64,000 bases of DNA from Streptomyces diastaticus subsp. diastaticus (GCF_011170125.1 NZ_BLLN01000002.1:1335501-1399500), one strand, 5' to 3'; positions 29,101 to 36,996 are shown, counted from the first letter of the stretch. Numbers and translations are program-made. Notes: generated by a model from the letters alone, not told the origin.

Positions 29101-30573
29101 AGCCGACGGCCGCTCGTCCTCGACCTGGTCCACGGCGAGCACACCATGCTCGTCGGCGGCGCCCGCTCCGGGCGTTCGACCGCGCTGCGCACTCTCGCCG
29201 GTTCACTGGCCCGCTCCACCTCCCCGCACGACGTGCACGTCTACGGCATCGACTGCGGCTCCAACGCGCTGCTGCCGCTGATCCGCATGCCGCACGTCGG
29301 CGCCGTCGTCAGCCGCGACGAGCCCGACCGCGCCCGGCGGCTCATCAACCGCCTCCTCGTCGAGATCGCACGCCGCCAGCAGCTCCTCGCCATGGAGGGT
29401 GCCTCCAGCGCCGCCGAGCAGCGCGCCGGGGCCGCCCCCGAGGACCGGCTGCCGTGGATGGTGCTCCTCCTCGACAGCTGGGAGGGGTTCATGTCCACCT
29501 TCGAGAGCTACAACTACGGGCAGCTCATCGAGGCCGTCCAGCGGATCTTCCGCGAGGGCTCGGCCGTCGGCCTCAAGGTCGTCATGACCGCCGACCGCAC
29601 CGGCCTCAGCGGCCACGTCGCCTCCGCCTTCGCCGACCGCCTGGTGCTGCGCTTCGCCGACGCCAACGACTACTCCACCGCCGGCCTCCAGGCCCGCGAG
29701 GTGCCCAAGAGCATGCCGCCGGGCCGCGCCCTGCGCGTCACCGACACCGGCGTCGACGAGACGCAGATCGCCCTGCTCGCCGAGGACCCCGCCGGTCAGG
29801 CCCAGGTCCGCGCCCTGCGCGAACTGGCCGACGCCGCCAACGAGCACTACGGCCGCCTGCCCGCCCGCCGGCGTCCGCTGCGGGTCGACGCGCTGCCCTC
29901 CCGCATCGACGCCGCCGAGGCGATGGCGCTGGAGCCGGACTTCACCCCGCCCTCGCCGCTCTGGGCCCTGCTGGCCGTCGGCGGCGACGAACTCGCCCCG
30001 CTCGGCATCGACCTGGAGGAGGACGGCCCCGGCTACGTCATCGCGGGACCGCCCAAGTCGGGCCGCTCCACGGCGCTCCGCTCGGCCGCCGAATCCCTCC
30101 TGGCCCAGGCCACGCCCGTCATCCTCGTACTGCCCCGGCGCTCACCGCTGCGGAGCCTCGAAGGCCGGGACGGCGTCCTCGGCGTCCTCGACTCCGAGAG
30201 CCGCGAGGAGGACCTGGAGGAACTGGAGGAGAAGGCGGAGGGCCGCCCGTACGTGGTCCTCGTCGACGACGCGGAACTCGTCTACGACACCCCGCTCGAC
30301 GAGGCGCTGGAAGCCTTCGTCAAGAAGGGCGCGGACGGCGGCGTCGGCCTCGTCGCCGCCGGCACCTCGGACACCCTCGCCGGGCAGTACCGCGGCTTCG
30401 TCGTCGACGCCCGCAAGTCCCGCAACGGCCTGCTGCTCACCCCGCAGAGCCCGCAGGAGGGCGAGCTGTTCGGCATCCGGCTCCCCGCCAACAGCGGCGG
30501 CGGCCCCGCCGGGAGCGGCCTCATGGTCTCCGGCGGCACGTTCCAGCCGGTCCAGGCGGTCATGGCGTCCTGA
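26134..30573 (+). CDS. Type VII secretion ATPase, EccC/EssC-like FtsK/SpoIIIE protein
   Basis: 1479 aa. Order: a small ubiquitin-like N-terminal region (1-95), an FHA-like domain (about 100-205), two membrane helices near residues 247-285, then three RecA-like ATPase domains with P-loops GTTGAGKS (672-679), GGARSGRST (1008-1016) and GPPKSGRST (1305-1313). Only the first keeps a full Walker A/B set (LVLVIDEF near 780). This is the motor that recognises WXG100 substrates. The FHA N-terminus resembles Firmicute EssC more than mycobacterial EccC. No eccB, eccD, eccE or mycosin gene is nearby. A GGGGAGG ribosome site and a TAGCCT -10 (about 26091) precede it. Confidence 0.9.
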   Translation: MRVLVTVVGEGAEPHDVMVDAEESATAADVALALTGAGPLEKGGVVTTLHAPATGVRRQLSLWADGQLCDPSAPASAVLSDGMRVSTDDSVGPLLRRGEPVGWYEVRVAGGPASGRVVRLGAGVAEIGSGAHCTVQVPDPTLPGTALRLRIDVRGEATLIPAPGAGLTVLVDGERADGETAWPLGDTVRAGDTLLVLDRAVAPDAHLSRMSEGGLAYNRPPRLNPLRRRPRLVVPQPPTKAERAKFQFVMAFMPMLFGITMWLITKQIYMLLFCLMSPMMMAAQWISDNRDGKKKHRTSMKQYRKDLAAHEELLAATCKQEQRERRAEMPDPAEILLFATGPRRRLWERRLTDPDAMLLRIGTGTLHSDVELALGKGGMWGEEDKPEQPELPDVPVCLPFQDLGVVGVAGDRARALSTARWLTVQAAALHSPRDLSVVCLTSHTPAGADWSWLHWLPHTVPAQGQDCMALVAFDSETVARRVNELLGELNRRKAARENHNALGNLYPDTSVLVVLDGARILRRMPGAPQLLTEGPRFGIYALCLDEDERLLPEECSAVAAWTADSPHHFRLRGHGLEEAGDVLGDQVTGDWCELLARSLAPVRDVSRDDADSALPTAARLLNLLEMPDPAGTDIERIWRAGGSTTAAPIGIAADGTFVLDIRRDGPHALVAGTTGAGKSELLQTIIASLAVANRPDALNYVLIDYKGGSAFMDCARLPHTVGMVSDLDAHLTERALASLAAELHRREEILFHTGTKDIEDYNDTRKLRPELEPMPRLVLVIDEFASLVAELPDFIAGLVDIARRGRSLGVHLILATQRPAGVVSADIRANTNLRIALRVTDASESLDVIEAPDSGAIAKSTPGRAYVRSGAQSLVGVQSARIGGRRPAVGGTGPKATHTPVPWQAYSRPLPRKAEAEDDGTMVTDLAVLVDAVRDGADRMGFTAQRSPWLPPLDEQISLDGMAAYPPPPTDHDDVRPVPYGLVDRPAEQSRRPLVLDLVHGEHTMLVGGARSGRSTALRTLAGSLARSTSPHDVHVYGIDCGSNALLPLIRMPHVGAVVSRDEPDRARRLINRLLVEIARRQQLLAMEGASSAAEQRAGAAPEDRLPWMVLLLDSWEGFMSTFESYNYGQLIEAVQRIFREGSAVGLKVVMTADRTGLSGHVASAFADRLVLRFADANDYSTAGLQAREVPKSMPPGRALRVTDTGVDETQIALLAEDPAGQAQVRALRELADAANEHYGRLPARRRPLRVDALPSRIDAAEAMALEPDFTPPSPLWALLAVGGDELAPLGIDLEEDGPGYVIAGPPKSGRSTALRSAAESLLAQATPVILVLPRRSPLRSLEGRDGVLGVLDSESREEDLEELEEKAEGRPYVVLVDDAELVYDTPLDEALEAFVKKGADGGVGLVAAGTSDTLAGQYRGFVVDARKSRNGLLLTPQSPQEGELFGIRLPANSGGGPAGSGLMVSGGTFQPVQAVMAS

Positions 30574-30594
30574 ACCGCCGGCCCGCCCGCGGGC

Positions 30595-30640
30595 ACACGG
30601 AAGGGGAGCCGCCCCCGCCGGGGCGGCTCCCCTTCCGTGT
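30595..30640. terminator. Bidirectional terminator after the EccC-like gene
   Basis: Long stem: GGAAGGGGAGCCGCCCC pairs with GGGGCGGCTCCCCTTCC, extended by ACAC/GTGT. It lies between convergent genes. Confidence 0.8.
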
Positions 30641-30657
30641 CGGCGGCCGGCCTGGAC

Positions 30658-30918
30658 TCAGGTGGCGCGCTCGATGTTGTCGGCGCTGGTCTGCGCGGAC
30701 TTGCCGGCCTCGTTGAGGGTGGTCACCCACTTCTCGAAGGTCGGCTTCACTTCCTGCCAGTCGTCACGGAAGCGGTCCGCCTTGGGGCCCTTCCAGTAAC
30801 CGGTGCTGTCGGAAGTGGCCGACTGCAGCGCCTTGATCAGCGTCTGAAGGTCGGTGGCCTTCCGGTTGAAGGTCTTCGAAAGTTCCCGGAGTCGAGTGAG
30901 ATCTGCACCGCGATCCAT
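30658..30918 (-). CDS. WXG100 family protein (ESAT-6-like)
   Basis: 86 aa, helical hairpin size, with the W-x-G turn GYWKGPKADRFRDDW in the middle (Trp near 43). WXG100 proteins are small dimeric substrates or chaperones of type VII secretion. GGGGAGG 5 nt before ATG 30918. It is convergent with the ATPase gene. Its promoter region holds the tandem 22-bp palindromic repeats, so it is probably controlled separately from the genes on the plus strand. Confidence 0.85.
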   Translation of the reverse strand: MDRGADLTRLRELSKTFNRKATDLQTLIKALQSATSDSTGYWKGPKADRFRDDWQEVKPTFEKWVTTLNEAGKSAQTSADNIERAT

Positions 30919-30941
30919 GACGATCCTCCCCGTGTAGACAT

Positions 30942-30985
30942 CGATGAACGGACGACCCGTTCGCGATGAACGGACGATCCGTTCG
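30942..30985. repeat. Tandem 22-bp repeat, each holding a 17-bp palindrome
   Basis: Two adjacent copies of a 22-bp unit differ at one base. The palindromes are GAACGGACGACCCGTTC (30946-30962) and GAACGGACGATCCGTTC (30968-30984), two helical turns apart, 28-67 nt upstream of the minus-strand WXG100 start codon. They look like a double operator. Confidence 0.65.
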
Positions 30986-31188
30986 TATCAAGGGACGCTA
31001 TCGCATGGGAAGGAGTTCCCCGGAAGGGAGTTGGTGGAGATGCGGAGGGGGTTCGCCGAGGCCCCCACCGTTCGCCGGCCCGGCCCCCTACGACCGGGCC
31101 GATCGCCGCCGGGGAGGGCGGGCGGCCCACTGGCGGCCCCCGTGCCCGCCGTTATCCTGGGCGGCGAGCGAGCAACGGGGAGACGCAG

Positions 31189-31449
31189 GTGGCTGATCCG
31201 CAGATCCAGGAGCTGAACCAGCGAGCCCAGCGCCTGCGCTCGCTGGCCGACCACGTGGACGGCCTGGTCGACCAGCCGAAGCGGCACTCCACCGGCCAGA
31301 TGAAGAGCTGGTCCGGTCCCAACGCCGCCGCGGTCCGCGGCAGCCTCCGTACGTGGCACACCACGTGCGCCGACGTGGCGAAGGCCCTGCGCGAAGAGGC
31401 GCGGCAGTGCGCCGAGGACGCCAAGGACCTGAAGGACGACAAGAGGTGA
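31189..31449 (+). CDS. WXG100-like protein
   Basis: 86 aa. Two helices around KSWSGPNAAAVRGSLRTWHT, where W-S-G is the WXG turn. Second helix rich in Ala/Glu (VAKALREEARQCAEDAKDL). Divergent from the other WXG100 gene, with a TATCCT -10 box near 31152 and GGGGAGA before GTG 31189. It is first in a run of plus-strand genes and is likely a partner or substrate of the EccC-like ATPase. Confidence 0.8.
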   Translation: MADPQIQELNQRAQRLRSLADHVDGLVDQPKRHSTGQMKSWSGPNAAAVRGSLRTWHTTCADVAKALREEARQCAEDAKDLKDDKR

Positions 31450-31487
31450 GCCGCGCCGCCGCGACCTCCCGGAAGGAACCGTGACCC

Positions 31488-32342
31488 GTGCCCTCGTACG
31501 ACAGCTCGCGAGCACGCCTGCGCCTCGCCGACCGGCACATGGCCGTCCTCGCCCACCTGGTCGACGGCGAGAACCCGCCCGACGAACTGTGGGACTCGCT
31601 GGTCGAGCTCCAGGCGGCCGCCCTGGTCGGCGCCGAGGGTGAACTCTCCCAGGTGCTCGCCCCGTTGCTGGGCGCGCTGGCCGAGCCGATGGTGAGGGTC
31701 CGGGTGGAGGTCACCGGCGAACACGGCCCGGTCGACCACGGTGTCGTCGTCGGCCAGGAAGCCGTCTACTCGCACGACGGATGGCCCGGCGAGGAGGAGT
31801 CCGAGTACGTCCCGGTGGAGCCGACCTTCCTGGTGTGGGAGCTGGCCCGCAAGGTCAACCTCCGCAAGGACCGGACCGCCGCACCCGAGCGGCCCGTCTC
31901 CCGCCTGGAGACCACCATGGCCACCCTCGACGCCGCCTTCACCGCCCTCGCCGAACCGCGGGAGGACGAGGCCGCCCTGCTCGCCGCGACCCGCGCGGCC
32001 GTGCAGGAGGCGGACGGCGGCCTGACCGGTGTCGCCCTCGGCCTCTTCGTCGAGGTGGTCGCCTCCCTCGACGCCCACTGGCGCATCACCACCGTGTGGG
32101 ACGGCGACCACGAGGGCGGGCGCACCGCGATGGTCCGCGCCCTCGCCGTCTGGGACGCGGGGCCCCTCGGCTACTGGATCCGCGAACAGCCCGCCGAGCC
32201 GGTCCTGCCCGGCGCCGTCGGCCCGGACTCGCCGCTGGTCGTCGTCGCCTCGGACGTCGGCGAGATCTGGGACAAGATCACCGACCTCCTCCCGGACAAG
32301 GCGGACCTGCGCGTGGACGAGCCGGGTACGCCGAACGCCTGA
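31488..32342 (+). CDS. Unknown acidic soluble protein in the type VII region
   Basis: 284 aa, no signal peptide or membrane segment. It starts MPSYDSSRARLRLADRHMAV and has a mixed helix/strand pattern (MVRVRVEVTGEHGPVDHGVV; SPLVVVASDVGEIWDKITDL). I considered an EspG-like T7SS chaperone because of its size, location and VRVEVTG region, but no diagnostic motif is visible. It follows the WXG100-like gene by 38 nt, so it is probably co-transcribed and acts with it. Function not assigned. Confidence 0.55.
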   Translation: MPSYDSSRARLRLADRHMAVLAHLVDGENPPDELWDSLVELQAAALVGAEGELSQVLAPLLGALAEPMVRVRVEVTGEHGPVDHGVVVGQEAVYSHDGWPGEEESEYVPVEPTFLVWELARKVNLRKDRTAAPERPVSRLETTMATLDAAFTALAEPREDEAALLAATRAAVQEADGGLTGVALGLFVEVVASLDAHWRITTVWDGDHEGGRTAMVRALAVWDAGPLGYWIREQPAEPVLPGAVGPDSPLVVVASDVGEIWDKITDLLPDKADLRVDEPGTPNA

Positions 32343-32394
32343 CCCGCACCTCCCACCTCCCACCTCCCTCCCTCCAGCACCGCAGGCAGGACGC

Positions 32395-33036
32395 ATGAGT
32401 TCCCCGCAGCCCGACTTCCTGGGCCCCGACGTCGCCTACCAGGCCGTCCCCCGCAAACCGGGGAGACCCCGCAGGCCGTGGCGGGCGACGCTCGTGGTGG
32501 CGCTCCTCCTGCCGCCGGTGCTGCTGGGGGCGGGGTGGCTGGCGCAGAGCGACAGCACGCTGCTGCTCCTCCTCGGCGTCCTCGTGGCCATCGTGCTCCT
32601 CCTTGTCGCCTGGGCCTGCGCGGGAGCGGGCCCCGGTACCCTCGTCGCCCTTCTCGGCTTCGCCTTCATGCTCCTCGCGGGGCCGGCGACGGCGGACACG
32701 GTCCTGGACCGGCAGGGGGTGCGCACCCCGGCCGTCGTCTCCGGCTTCGGCGAGATGAGCGTCAGGCAGGACCGGGCGCGCACCTGCGAGCTGGTCTGGA
32801 AGGACCGCGACACCGGCGAGACCGGCCGGGTCGAGACCGGCGGCAAGTCGGCCTGCACCGACGACATCGAGGCCGGCGACCCGGCCGTCGTCGTGGTCGA
32901 CCCGACCGGCTGGCAGTTCCCCCGGATGGCGGACGACGTGAAACCGGCCTCCACCACGACGTGGGCGATCACCGGAGCACTGCTCGCGGCGATGGAGCTG
33001 CTCTTCCTGTGGGCGCGGGCACGGAAGTTCGACTGA
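32395..33036 (+). CDS. DUF3592-like membrane protein
   Basis: 213 aa. Hydrophobic helices near residues 30-50, 55-75 and 80-100 are followed by a small extracytoplasmic beta-rich domain (VRTPAVVSGFGEMSV; RARTCELVWKDRDTGE) and a final helix (AITGALLAAMELLFLWA). The layout resembles DUF3592 proteins. A second protein of similar plan is at 34856-35449. Function unknown; possibly a membrane partner or protective factor in the secretion region. Confidence 0.55.
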   Translation: MSSPQPDFLGPDVAYQAVPRKPGRPRRPWRATLVVALLLPPVLLGAGWLAQSDSTLLLLLGVLVAIVLLLVAWACAGAGPGTLVALLGFAFMLLAGPATADTVLDRQGVRTPAVVSGFGEMSVRQDRARTCELVWKDRDTGETGRVETGGKSACTDDIEAGDPAVVVVDPTGWQFPRMADDVKPASTTTWAITGALLAAMELLFLWARARKFD

Positions 33037-33046
33037 GGGGGCCTCG

Positions 33047-33052
33047 TAGGCT
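33047..33052 (+). promoter_or_regulatory. -10 box of a leaderless transcript
   Basis: TAGGCT ends 6 nt before ATG 33059; no ribosome site. Confidence 0.4.
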
Positions 33053-33058
33053 GCTTCC

Positions 33059-33376
33059 ATGGATTCCTCGCAGCCGGCATCTCTTCAGGACGCCCCGGAC
33101 GTCCTCGTGGTCCCCACGTTGGAGGACGTTCCCCGCGACGCCGACGGCGCACCCGTGCTGGAAGGGAGCATCGAGGTGATGCTCCTCCCCATGGAGGCCG
33201 AGTCCGGTGGCACCACCCTCGTCGCCCTCGCGTTCTCCACCGTCGCCGCCCTGGTCGACGCGATGGGCGAGGAACAGTCCTGGGTGGCCATCCCCTCGGA
33301 CAAGCTGGAAGGCGCCCTGGAGGGCTCGGGCGCCCGGGCGGTCCTGCTCGACCCGCGGCCCCCGGAAGGCGCCTGA
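33059..33376 (+). CDS. SAV_915-like small protein (SseB-type fold)
   Basis: 105 aa. The segment IEVMLLPMEAESGGTTLVAL, then FSTVAALVDAMGEEQSWVAI and ARAVLLDPRPP, matches the pattern of the Streptomyces SAV_915 family, related to the SseB N-terminal fold. No catalytic motif. It precedes the large candidate effector gene by 2 nt, so the two are translationally coupled. It may be a cognate chaperone of that protein; this is inference from position. Confidence 0.6.
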   Translation: MDSSQPASLQDAPDVLVVPTLEDVPRDADGAPVLEGSIEVMLLPMEAESGGTTLVALAFSTVAALVDAMGEEQSWVAIPSDKLEGALEGSGARAVLLDPRPPEGA

Positions 33377-33378
33377 GG

Positions 33379-34836
33379 ATGACCGATCCGAACTTCTCGG
33401 GCATCGACCCCGACAAGCTCTCCAGGACCATCACCAGCCTGGCCTCGGGTGGCAAGATCCTCCAGCAGGGCAAGAACGCCTACACCGTCCGCTTCCGCAA
33501 GCTCGGCCTGGACACCACTCACCTCACCGAACTGGGCCGGATCGCCGCCTGGGTCGACGACGAGCTCCCCATGCTGCGCCGCCGCCAGACCTTGGCCGCC
33601 GCCATGGAGTTCGAGGGCGTCGGCCCCAAGTCCCCCGTGGTCATGGTCCGCGAGCCGGTGTGGACCGCGAAGCGGGCGCACGCCGAGGGCGGGAAGCTGG
33701 CCGAGAAGGCAGCCGGCATCGCGGACATGGACGCCGAGGAGGCGGGGCCCGCCTTCCACCGCATCGCCGTCGAACTGGCCGCACGTGCCAAGGACCCCGA
33801 CTTCTCCGCCGCGTTCTACGCCGCCATGGACCCCGAGGTGGTCAAGCAGCTCCCCCTGGCCGTCGCGGCCGCCGGTGCCGCCACCGCCCAGGACGACCTC
33901 AAGGTCTTCGGCACCGCCTTCACCTCCGCGACGACCGCCGAGAAGCCCCCTCCCGGCTTCCACAAGGTCCTTGAGGTCTTCCACGGCGACCTCCCCGAGG
34001 ACGAGCCGGGTGCCCTCTTCAACCGAGTGCTGATGCAGAACGACGACCCCGAACTGTGGGACAAGGCCTGGGACCACCTCAAGACGGCCATCACCGACCT
34101 GGGCGACCCCGACAAGACCTGGACGGTCCACGCGGGCCTTGTCGCGGGTGTCATCGGGGTGCAGTCCCAACTGGCGGACCACCTCTGGGAGAGTTCTCGG
34201 GTGCTCGCGGGGGACGCGAAGGCGGCGTACGAGAAGCGGATCAACGCCTTGACGCCCGGGGACCGGGCCGAGTTCAGGAGGGAGACGCGAGCCCACGCCA
34301 AGGCGTCCAAGTCGGCGTCCAGGCAGGCGGAGCGCCTCTTCGCCAAGTACGGCATGGGTTCGTTCTCCCGCCTCATGGAGACCTCCCTGGGCGACTCCGC
34401 CCGCTGGTTCGCCGACAAGGTGCCGTACGTCAAGGCTCCGCCCGCGGTGAAGGCCGGCTGGCTCGGCAAGGCGTTCAGGGTGGGAGGGCGCGTACCTCTG
34501 GTCGGAACGGTCCTGACCATCGGGGGTATCGCGTACGACATCGAGGTCCACGACGCGGACGCGGATGTGGCGGTGGTCTCGAATGCCGCGTCGCTCGGAA
34601 GCGGAATGGCGGGCACCTGGGCAGGGGTGGCTGCGGTGGGCTTCTTCGGTGGGCCTGTGGGCTGGGGCGTGGCGGCAGGCATCGTGGTGGGCGCCGGAAC
34701 GGGTTACGCGGCCTATTACTTCCTCAACACCGGTACTGGGAAGAAGGTCGTACATGCCGTGACGGACACGGTAAGCAGTGTCAGTGAAGGAATCGGAGAA
34801 GCCGCCAAGAAGGTGCGCGGATGGCTCGGTTTCTGA
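33379..34836 (+). CDS. Candidate type VII effector with glycine-rich hydrophobic C-terminus
   Basis: 485 aa, not recognised. The N-terminal part (about 1-75) is helical and may act as a WXG100-like export region. The middle is helical, and the C-terminus (about 375-455) is hydrophobic and Gly/Ala-rich (VGTVLTIGGIAYDI; FFGGPVGWGVAAGIVVGAGT), like the pore or membrane-insertion region of bacterial toxins. Immediately followed by a small DUF3592-like membrane protein that could be its immunity protein. GC3 drops toward the 3' end, unlike the neighbouring core genes. Function inferred only. Confidence 0.55.
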   Translation: MTDPNFSGIDPDKLSRTITSLASGGKILQQGKNAYTVRFRKLGLDTTHLTELGRIAAWVDDELPMLRRRQTLAAAMEFEGVGPKSPVVMVREPVWTAKRAHAEGGKLAEKAAGIADMDAEEAGPAFHRIAVELAARAKDPDFSAAFYAAMDPEVVKQLPLAVAAAGAATAQDDLKVFGTAFTSATTAEKPPPGFHKVLEVFHGDLPEDEPGALFNRVLMQNDDPELWDKAWDHLKTAITDLGDPDKTWTVHAGLVAGVIGVQSQLADHLWESSRVLAGDAKAAYEKRINALTPGDRAEFRRETRAHAKASKSASRQAERLFAKYGMGSFSRLMETSLGDSARWFADKVPYVKAPPAVKAGWLGKAFRVGGRVPLVGTVLTIGGIAYDIEVHDADADVAVVSNAASLGSGMAGTWAGVAAVGFFGGPVGWGVAAGIVVGAGTGYAAYYFLNTGTGKKVVHAVTDTVSSVSEGIGEAAKKVRGWLGF

Positions 34837-34855
34837 AGGGCGAGGAGTGACCTTC

Positions 34856-35449
34856 ATGGCGAAGAAAAAGAAGAACCGACGCGGGGAAGATTGGACGCCA
34901 CCTCCCAAGTCGGCTGAGAGGCTCGCCGCGGAGGGGCGGTGGGCGCGGGACGCCGAACTGGCACGTCTCCCTCCTGTGCCCCCGCGCCGGGCCATACTGG
35001 GTATGTTCGCCATGGGTGTCGTGGCTCTCGCGGTGTTCCTCGGGTTTCTGTTGCCCTCGCAGTTCACGGTGGACGACCTCCGCTCCAGCGGGGTCACCGT
35101 TGCGGCCGAGGTGGTGGATACGCGAACGAACAAGTACGGCGACCTGAGTGCTGTCGAGGTCCGCTTCCGCACCCCGTCAGGTGAGGTCGAGGCGGAGCTT
35201 CACGATTGGGGCGGAAAGCAGCCCGAAGGTCTGTCGCCTGGTTCCACGGTCTCGGTGACGTATTCTCCGCAAGATCCGAAGACGGTCATGACTACAGGGT
35301 GGGTCGTAGACCCCCCTGGGATGACCTTTCCCGCGCTTGTCTGCTTGCTGGTTACTGTATTCCTGACAGTTGTTCCGACTCTTGCGGCAGTGCGGCGGTT
35401 CGCCTTGCTCAAGAAGAAGGAGAAGATCGTCGCATCCCATGAGGCGTGA
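34856..35449 (+). CDS. DUF3592-like two-helix membrane protein, possible immunity partner
   Basis: 197 aa. A basic N-terminus (MAKKKKNRRGED) keeps the start inside the cell; helix 1 is AILGMFAMGVVALAVFLGFL and helix 2 PALVCLLVTVFLTVVPTLAA. Between them is a beta-rich domain (VTVAAEVVDTRTNKYGDLSA; STVSVTYSPQDPKTV) typical of DUF3592. GAGGAG precedes ATG 34856, only 19 nt after the effector stop. Codon use is lower in GC than core genes. Role inferred from pairing. Confidence 0.6.
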   Translation: MAKKKKNRRGEDWTPPPKSAERLAAEGRWARDAELARLPPVPPRRAILGMFAMGVVALAVFLGFLLPSQFTVDDLRSSGVTVAAEVVDTRTNKYGDLSAVEVRFRTPSGEVEAELHDWGGKQPEGLSPGSTVSVTYSPQDPKTVMTTGWVVDPPGMTFPALVCLLVTVFLTVVPTLAAVRRFALLKKKEKIVASHEA

Positions 35450-35632
35450 AATGCGATTCGGTGTCCAGCGCTTCTTCGATGCCGCAGGTCCTGGACCAGG
35501 AGTGGTCTCTGTCGCGACCAGGAGAGTCCTGGCTTGAGGGGCGGGGGTGGACCCGTGAGCGTGCTTCGGGGAATTATCCGCATCCTGACGTGTGACCCCG
35601 TCCAATTTTGCAGCCGATGAGAGGAGAACGTG
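35450..35632. other. 183-bp gap, no gene seen
   Basis: Lower-GC spacer between the DUF3592-like gene and a WXG100-like gene. No ORF with a credible start or codon pattern, and no hairpin of note. Probably a promoter for the downstream gene. Confidence 0.5.
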
Positions 35633-35935
35633 GTGGCCGATTCCGAGGCGAAGGTGGACAATCCGCGGAAGGCGGATCTGGAGAAGTTGCGCCGGGATCT
35701 GGCGAAGGAGGTGGAGGAGTTCAGGAAGGCGTTGAAGAAGCCGACTGAGGACATCGGTGGCGACAAGGTCTGGGTGGGGAAGAACGCGCGGGCCTGGCAC
35801 ACCGAGTTGAAGGGGCGGCACACGAAGGTCGGGACCCAGGTCGACAAGCTCCTGCCGCTGATCGACGCAGCGATCCGGGCTGAGCCGGACAAGGTGACAC
35901 CGGGCGAGGCCCGGCAGTACACCGCTGGTTCCTGA
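35633..35935 (+). CDS. WXG100-like protein
   Basis: 100 aa from GTG 35633, which has AGGAG 6 nt upstream; the GTG directly before it (35630) is too close. Charged first helix (ADLEKLRRDLAKEVEEFRKA), W-V-G turn in KVWVGKNARAWHTEL, and a second helix. It lies at the downstream end of the plus-strand effector block and is probably the export partner of the upstream effector. Confidence 0.75.
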   Translation: MADSEAKVDNPRKADLEKLRRDLAKEVEEFRKALKKPTEDIGGDKVWVGKNARAWHTELKGRHTKVGTQVDKLLPLIDAAIRAEPDKVTPGEARQYTAGS

Positions 35936-35997
35936 GGGGCCGGCAGGCGCGCGGTGCGGCGGTGCCGCGTTGGCGACGAAGAAGAGGTCGAGGCGTC

Positions 35998-36046
35998 CTG
36001 AGCGGGGGCAGCCCCGCCGTGGTGGTGCGGGGTGGCCCCCGCTCAG
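35998..36046. terminator. Hairpin overlapping the decayed ORF end
   Basis: 12-bp arms CTGAGCGGGGGC/GCCCCCGCTCAG with an inner GCCCCGC stem. Likely terminator for the plus-strand block. Confidence 0.6.
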
Positions 36047-36254
36047 CTGTCCGCAGCCCGCGTCGGAGGGTTCGCTCCGCCGCCGATGAGGGCGTAGGCG
36101 AGGGCGAGGCGGTGGTCGAGCCAGTCGGCGCGGACGGCGACGGCCCATACCGGTGGAGCACGCGGATGGCGCGGTCACCGAACGTGTCGCGGGCCGCTCG
36201 CGGTGGGGGCGCCAGATCGTGCCGAGGACGAGGGGGGACGCCGTACCAGCCCAT
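36043..36254 (-). pseudogene. Decayed short ORF, about 70 codons with three frame changes
   Basis: Coding-like stretches with high GC3 lie in three different frames, in order: MGWYGVP then LVLGTIWRPHRERPA (frame break at a run of six C), RDTFGDRAIRVLHRYG, and VWAVAVRADWLDHRLALAYA to a stop. Joined, they would make one ordinary protein of about 70 aa. Either a recently decayed gene or indel sequencing errors. No family recognised. The rest of the 36255-36384 gap holds nothing I can identify. Confidence 0.4.
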
Positions 36255-36384
36255 ACGCCCGGGCGGAGACGGGACTCCGGGCCGGCGCACGCTCGCTTCC
36301 GCCGCTCCCGGACGCCCTCCGCGGTGCCCCGTGGGCGAGGCGTCGCCGGTGAGGGGTGGGAGCCGACAGTTCCCGACGCGGCCC

Positions 36385-36996
36385 TCACACGCTCACCTCT
36401 TCGAACAACACCCGCACCCCCGACTCCGACAAGGTCACCCCCAAGGGGCGGATCCGGGTCGTCCGGAGTTCTATCGCCTCGCCGGAGTGGAGGTGGAGGT
36501 CGACTGCGGCGCGTCCTCGGCCGGCGGGGAGGAGGAGCACGCCGAGGATGTCGGTGAAGGGGATGTCGAGGGCGTCGCCGTTCTCGGCGCGGAGTTGGAG
36601 CGTGCCGTCCTGGACGGAGACGACGGCGTCGCGGGGCGGGGTGATGTCCCAGGGGTGGCCGGGGGTGCGGCCCGGTTCGTTGAGGCCCGTGCGGACCGGG
36701 TGGCACTCGGGGCCGAGGGGGTGGGCCACGCGGATCTCGGTGATCAGGGCGGCGGCGCGGCGGCGTTCGCCGACGCGCAGGGCGAGGGGGACGCCGGCGG
36801 CGAAGCCGACGAGGAGGAAGGTGAGGCCGACGGCGCCCAGTTCGGCGCGCTGCACGGTCAGGCAGTAGGCGGCGACGGCGAAGGGGACACCGGTGAAGAC
36901 GGCGTACAGGGTGAGGGCGTCGGCGGCCGGCTCGACCAGGACGCCGCGTTCGCCGGAGGCCAGGCGGGCGCGTCTGCGGGCGCGTTCCTCGGTCAT
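36385..36996 (-). CDS. Membrane protein of unknown function
   Basis: 203 aa. Two helices (LTLYAVFTGVPFAVAAYCL and LGAVGLTFLLVGFAAGVPLA) followed by a soluble domain with strand repeats (VVSVQDGTLQLRAENGDALD; VDLHLHSGEAIELRTTRIRP) that resembles a PH-like domain. ATG 36996 overlaps the upstream gene stop as ATGA, so the two are coupled. Part of a minus-strand run of four membrane proteins of unknown function next to the type VII genes. Confidence 0.65.
   Translation of the reverse strand: MTEERARRRARLASGERGVLVEPAADALTLYAVFTGVPFAVAAYCLTVQRAELGAVGLTFLLVGFAAGVPLALRVGERRRAAALITEIRVAHPLGPECHPVRTGLNEPGRTPGHPWDITPPRDAVVSVQDGTLQLRAENGDALDIPFTDILGVLLLPAGRGRAAVDLHLHSGEAIELRTTRIRPLGVTLSESGVRVLFEEVSV

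Noticed and set aside
31488..32342. EspG-type chaperone call
   Set aside because: Size and place are suggestive but no diagnostic residues were visible, so it is listed as unknown.
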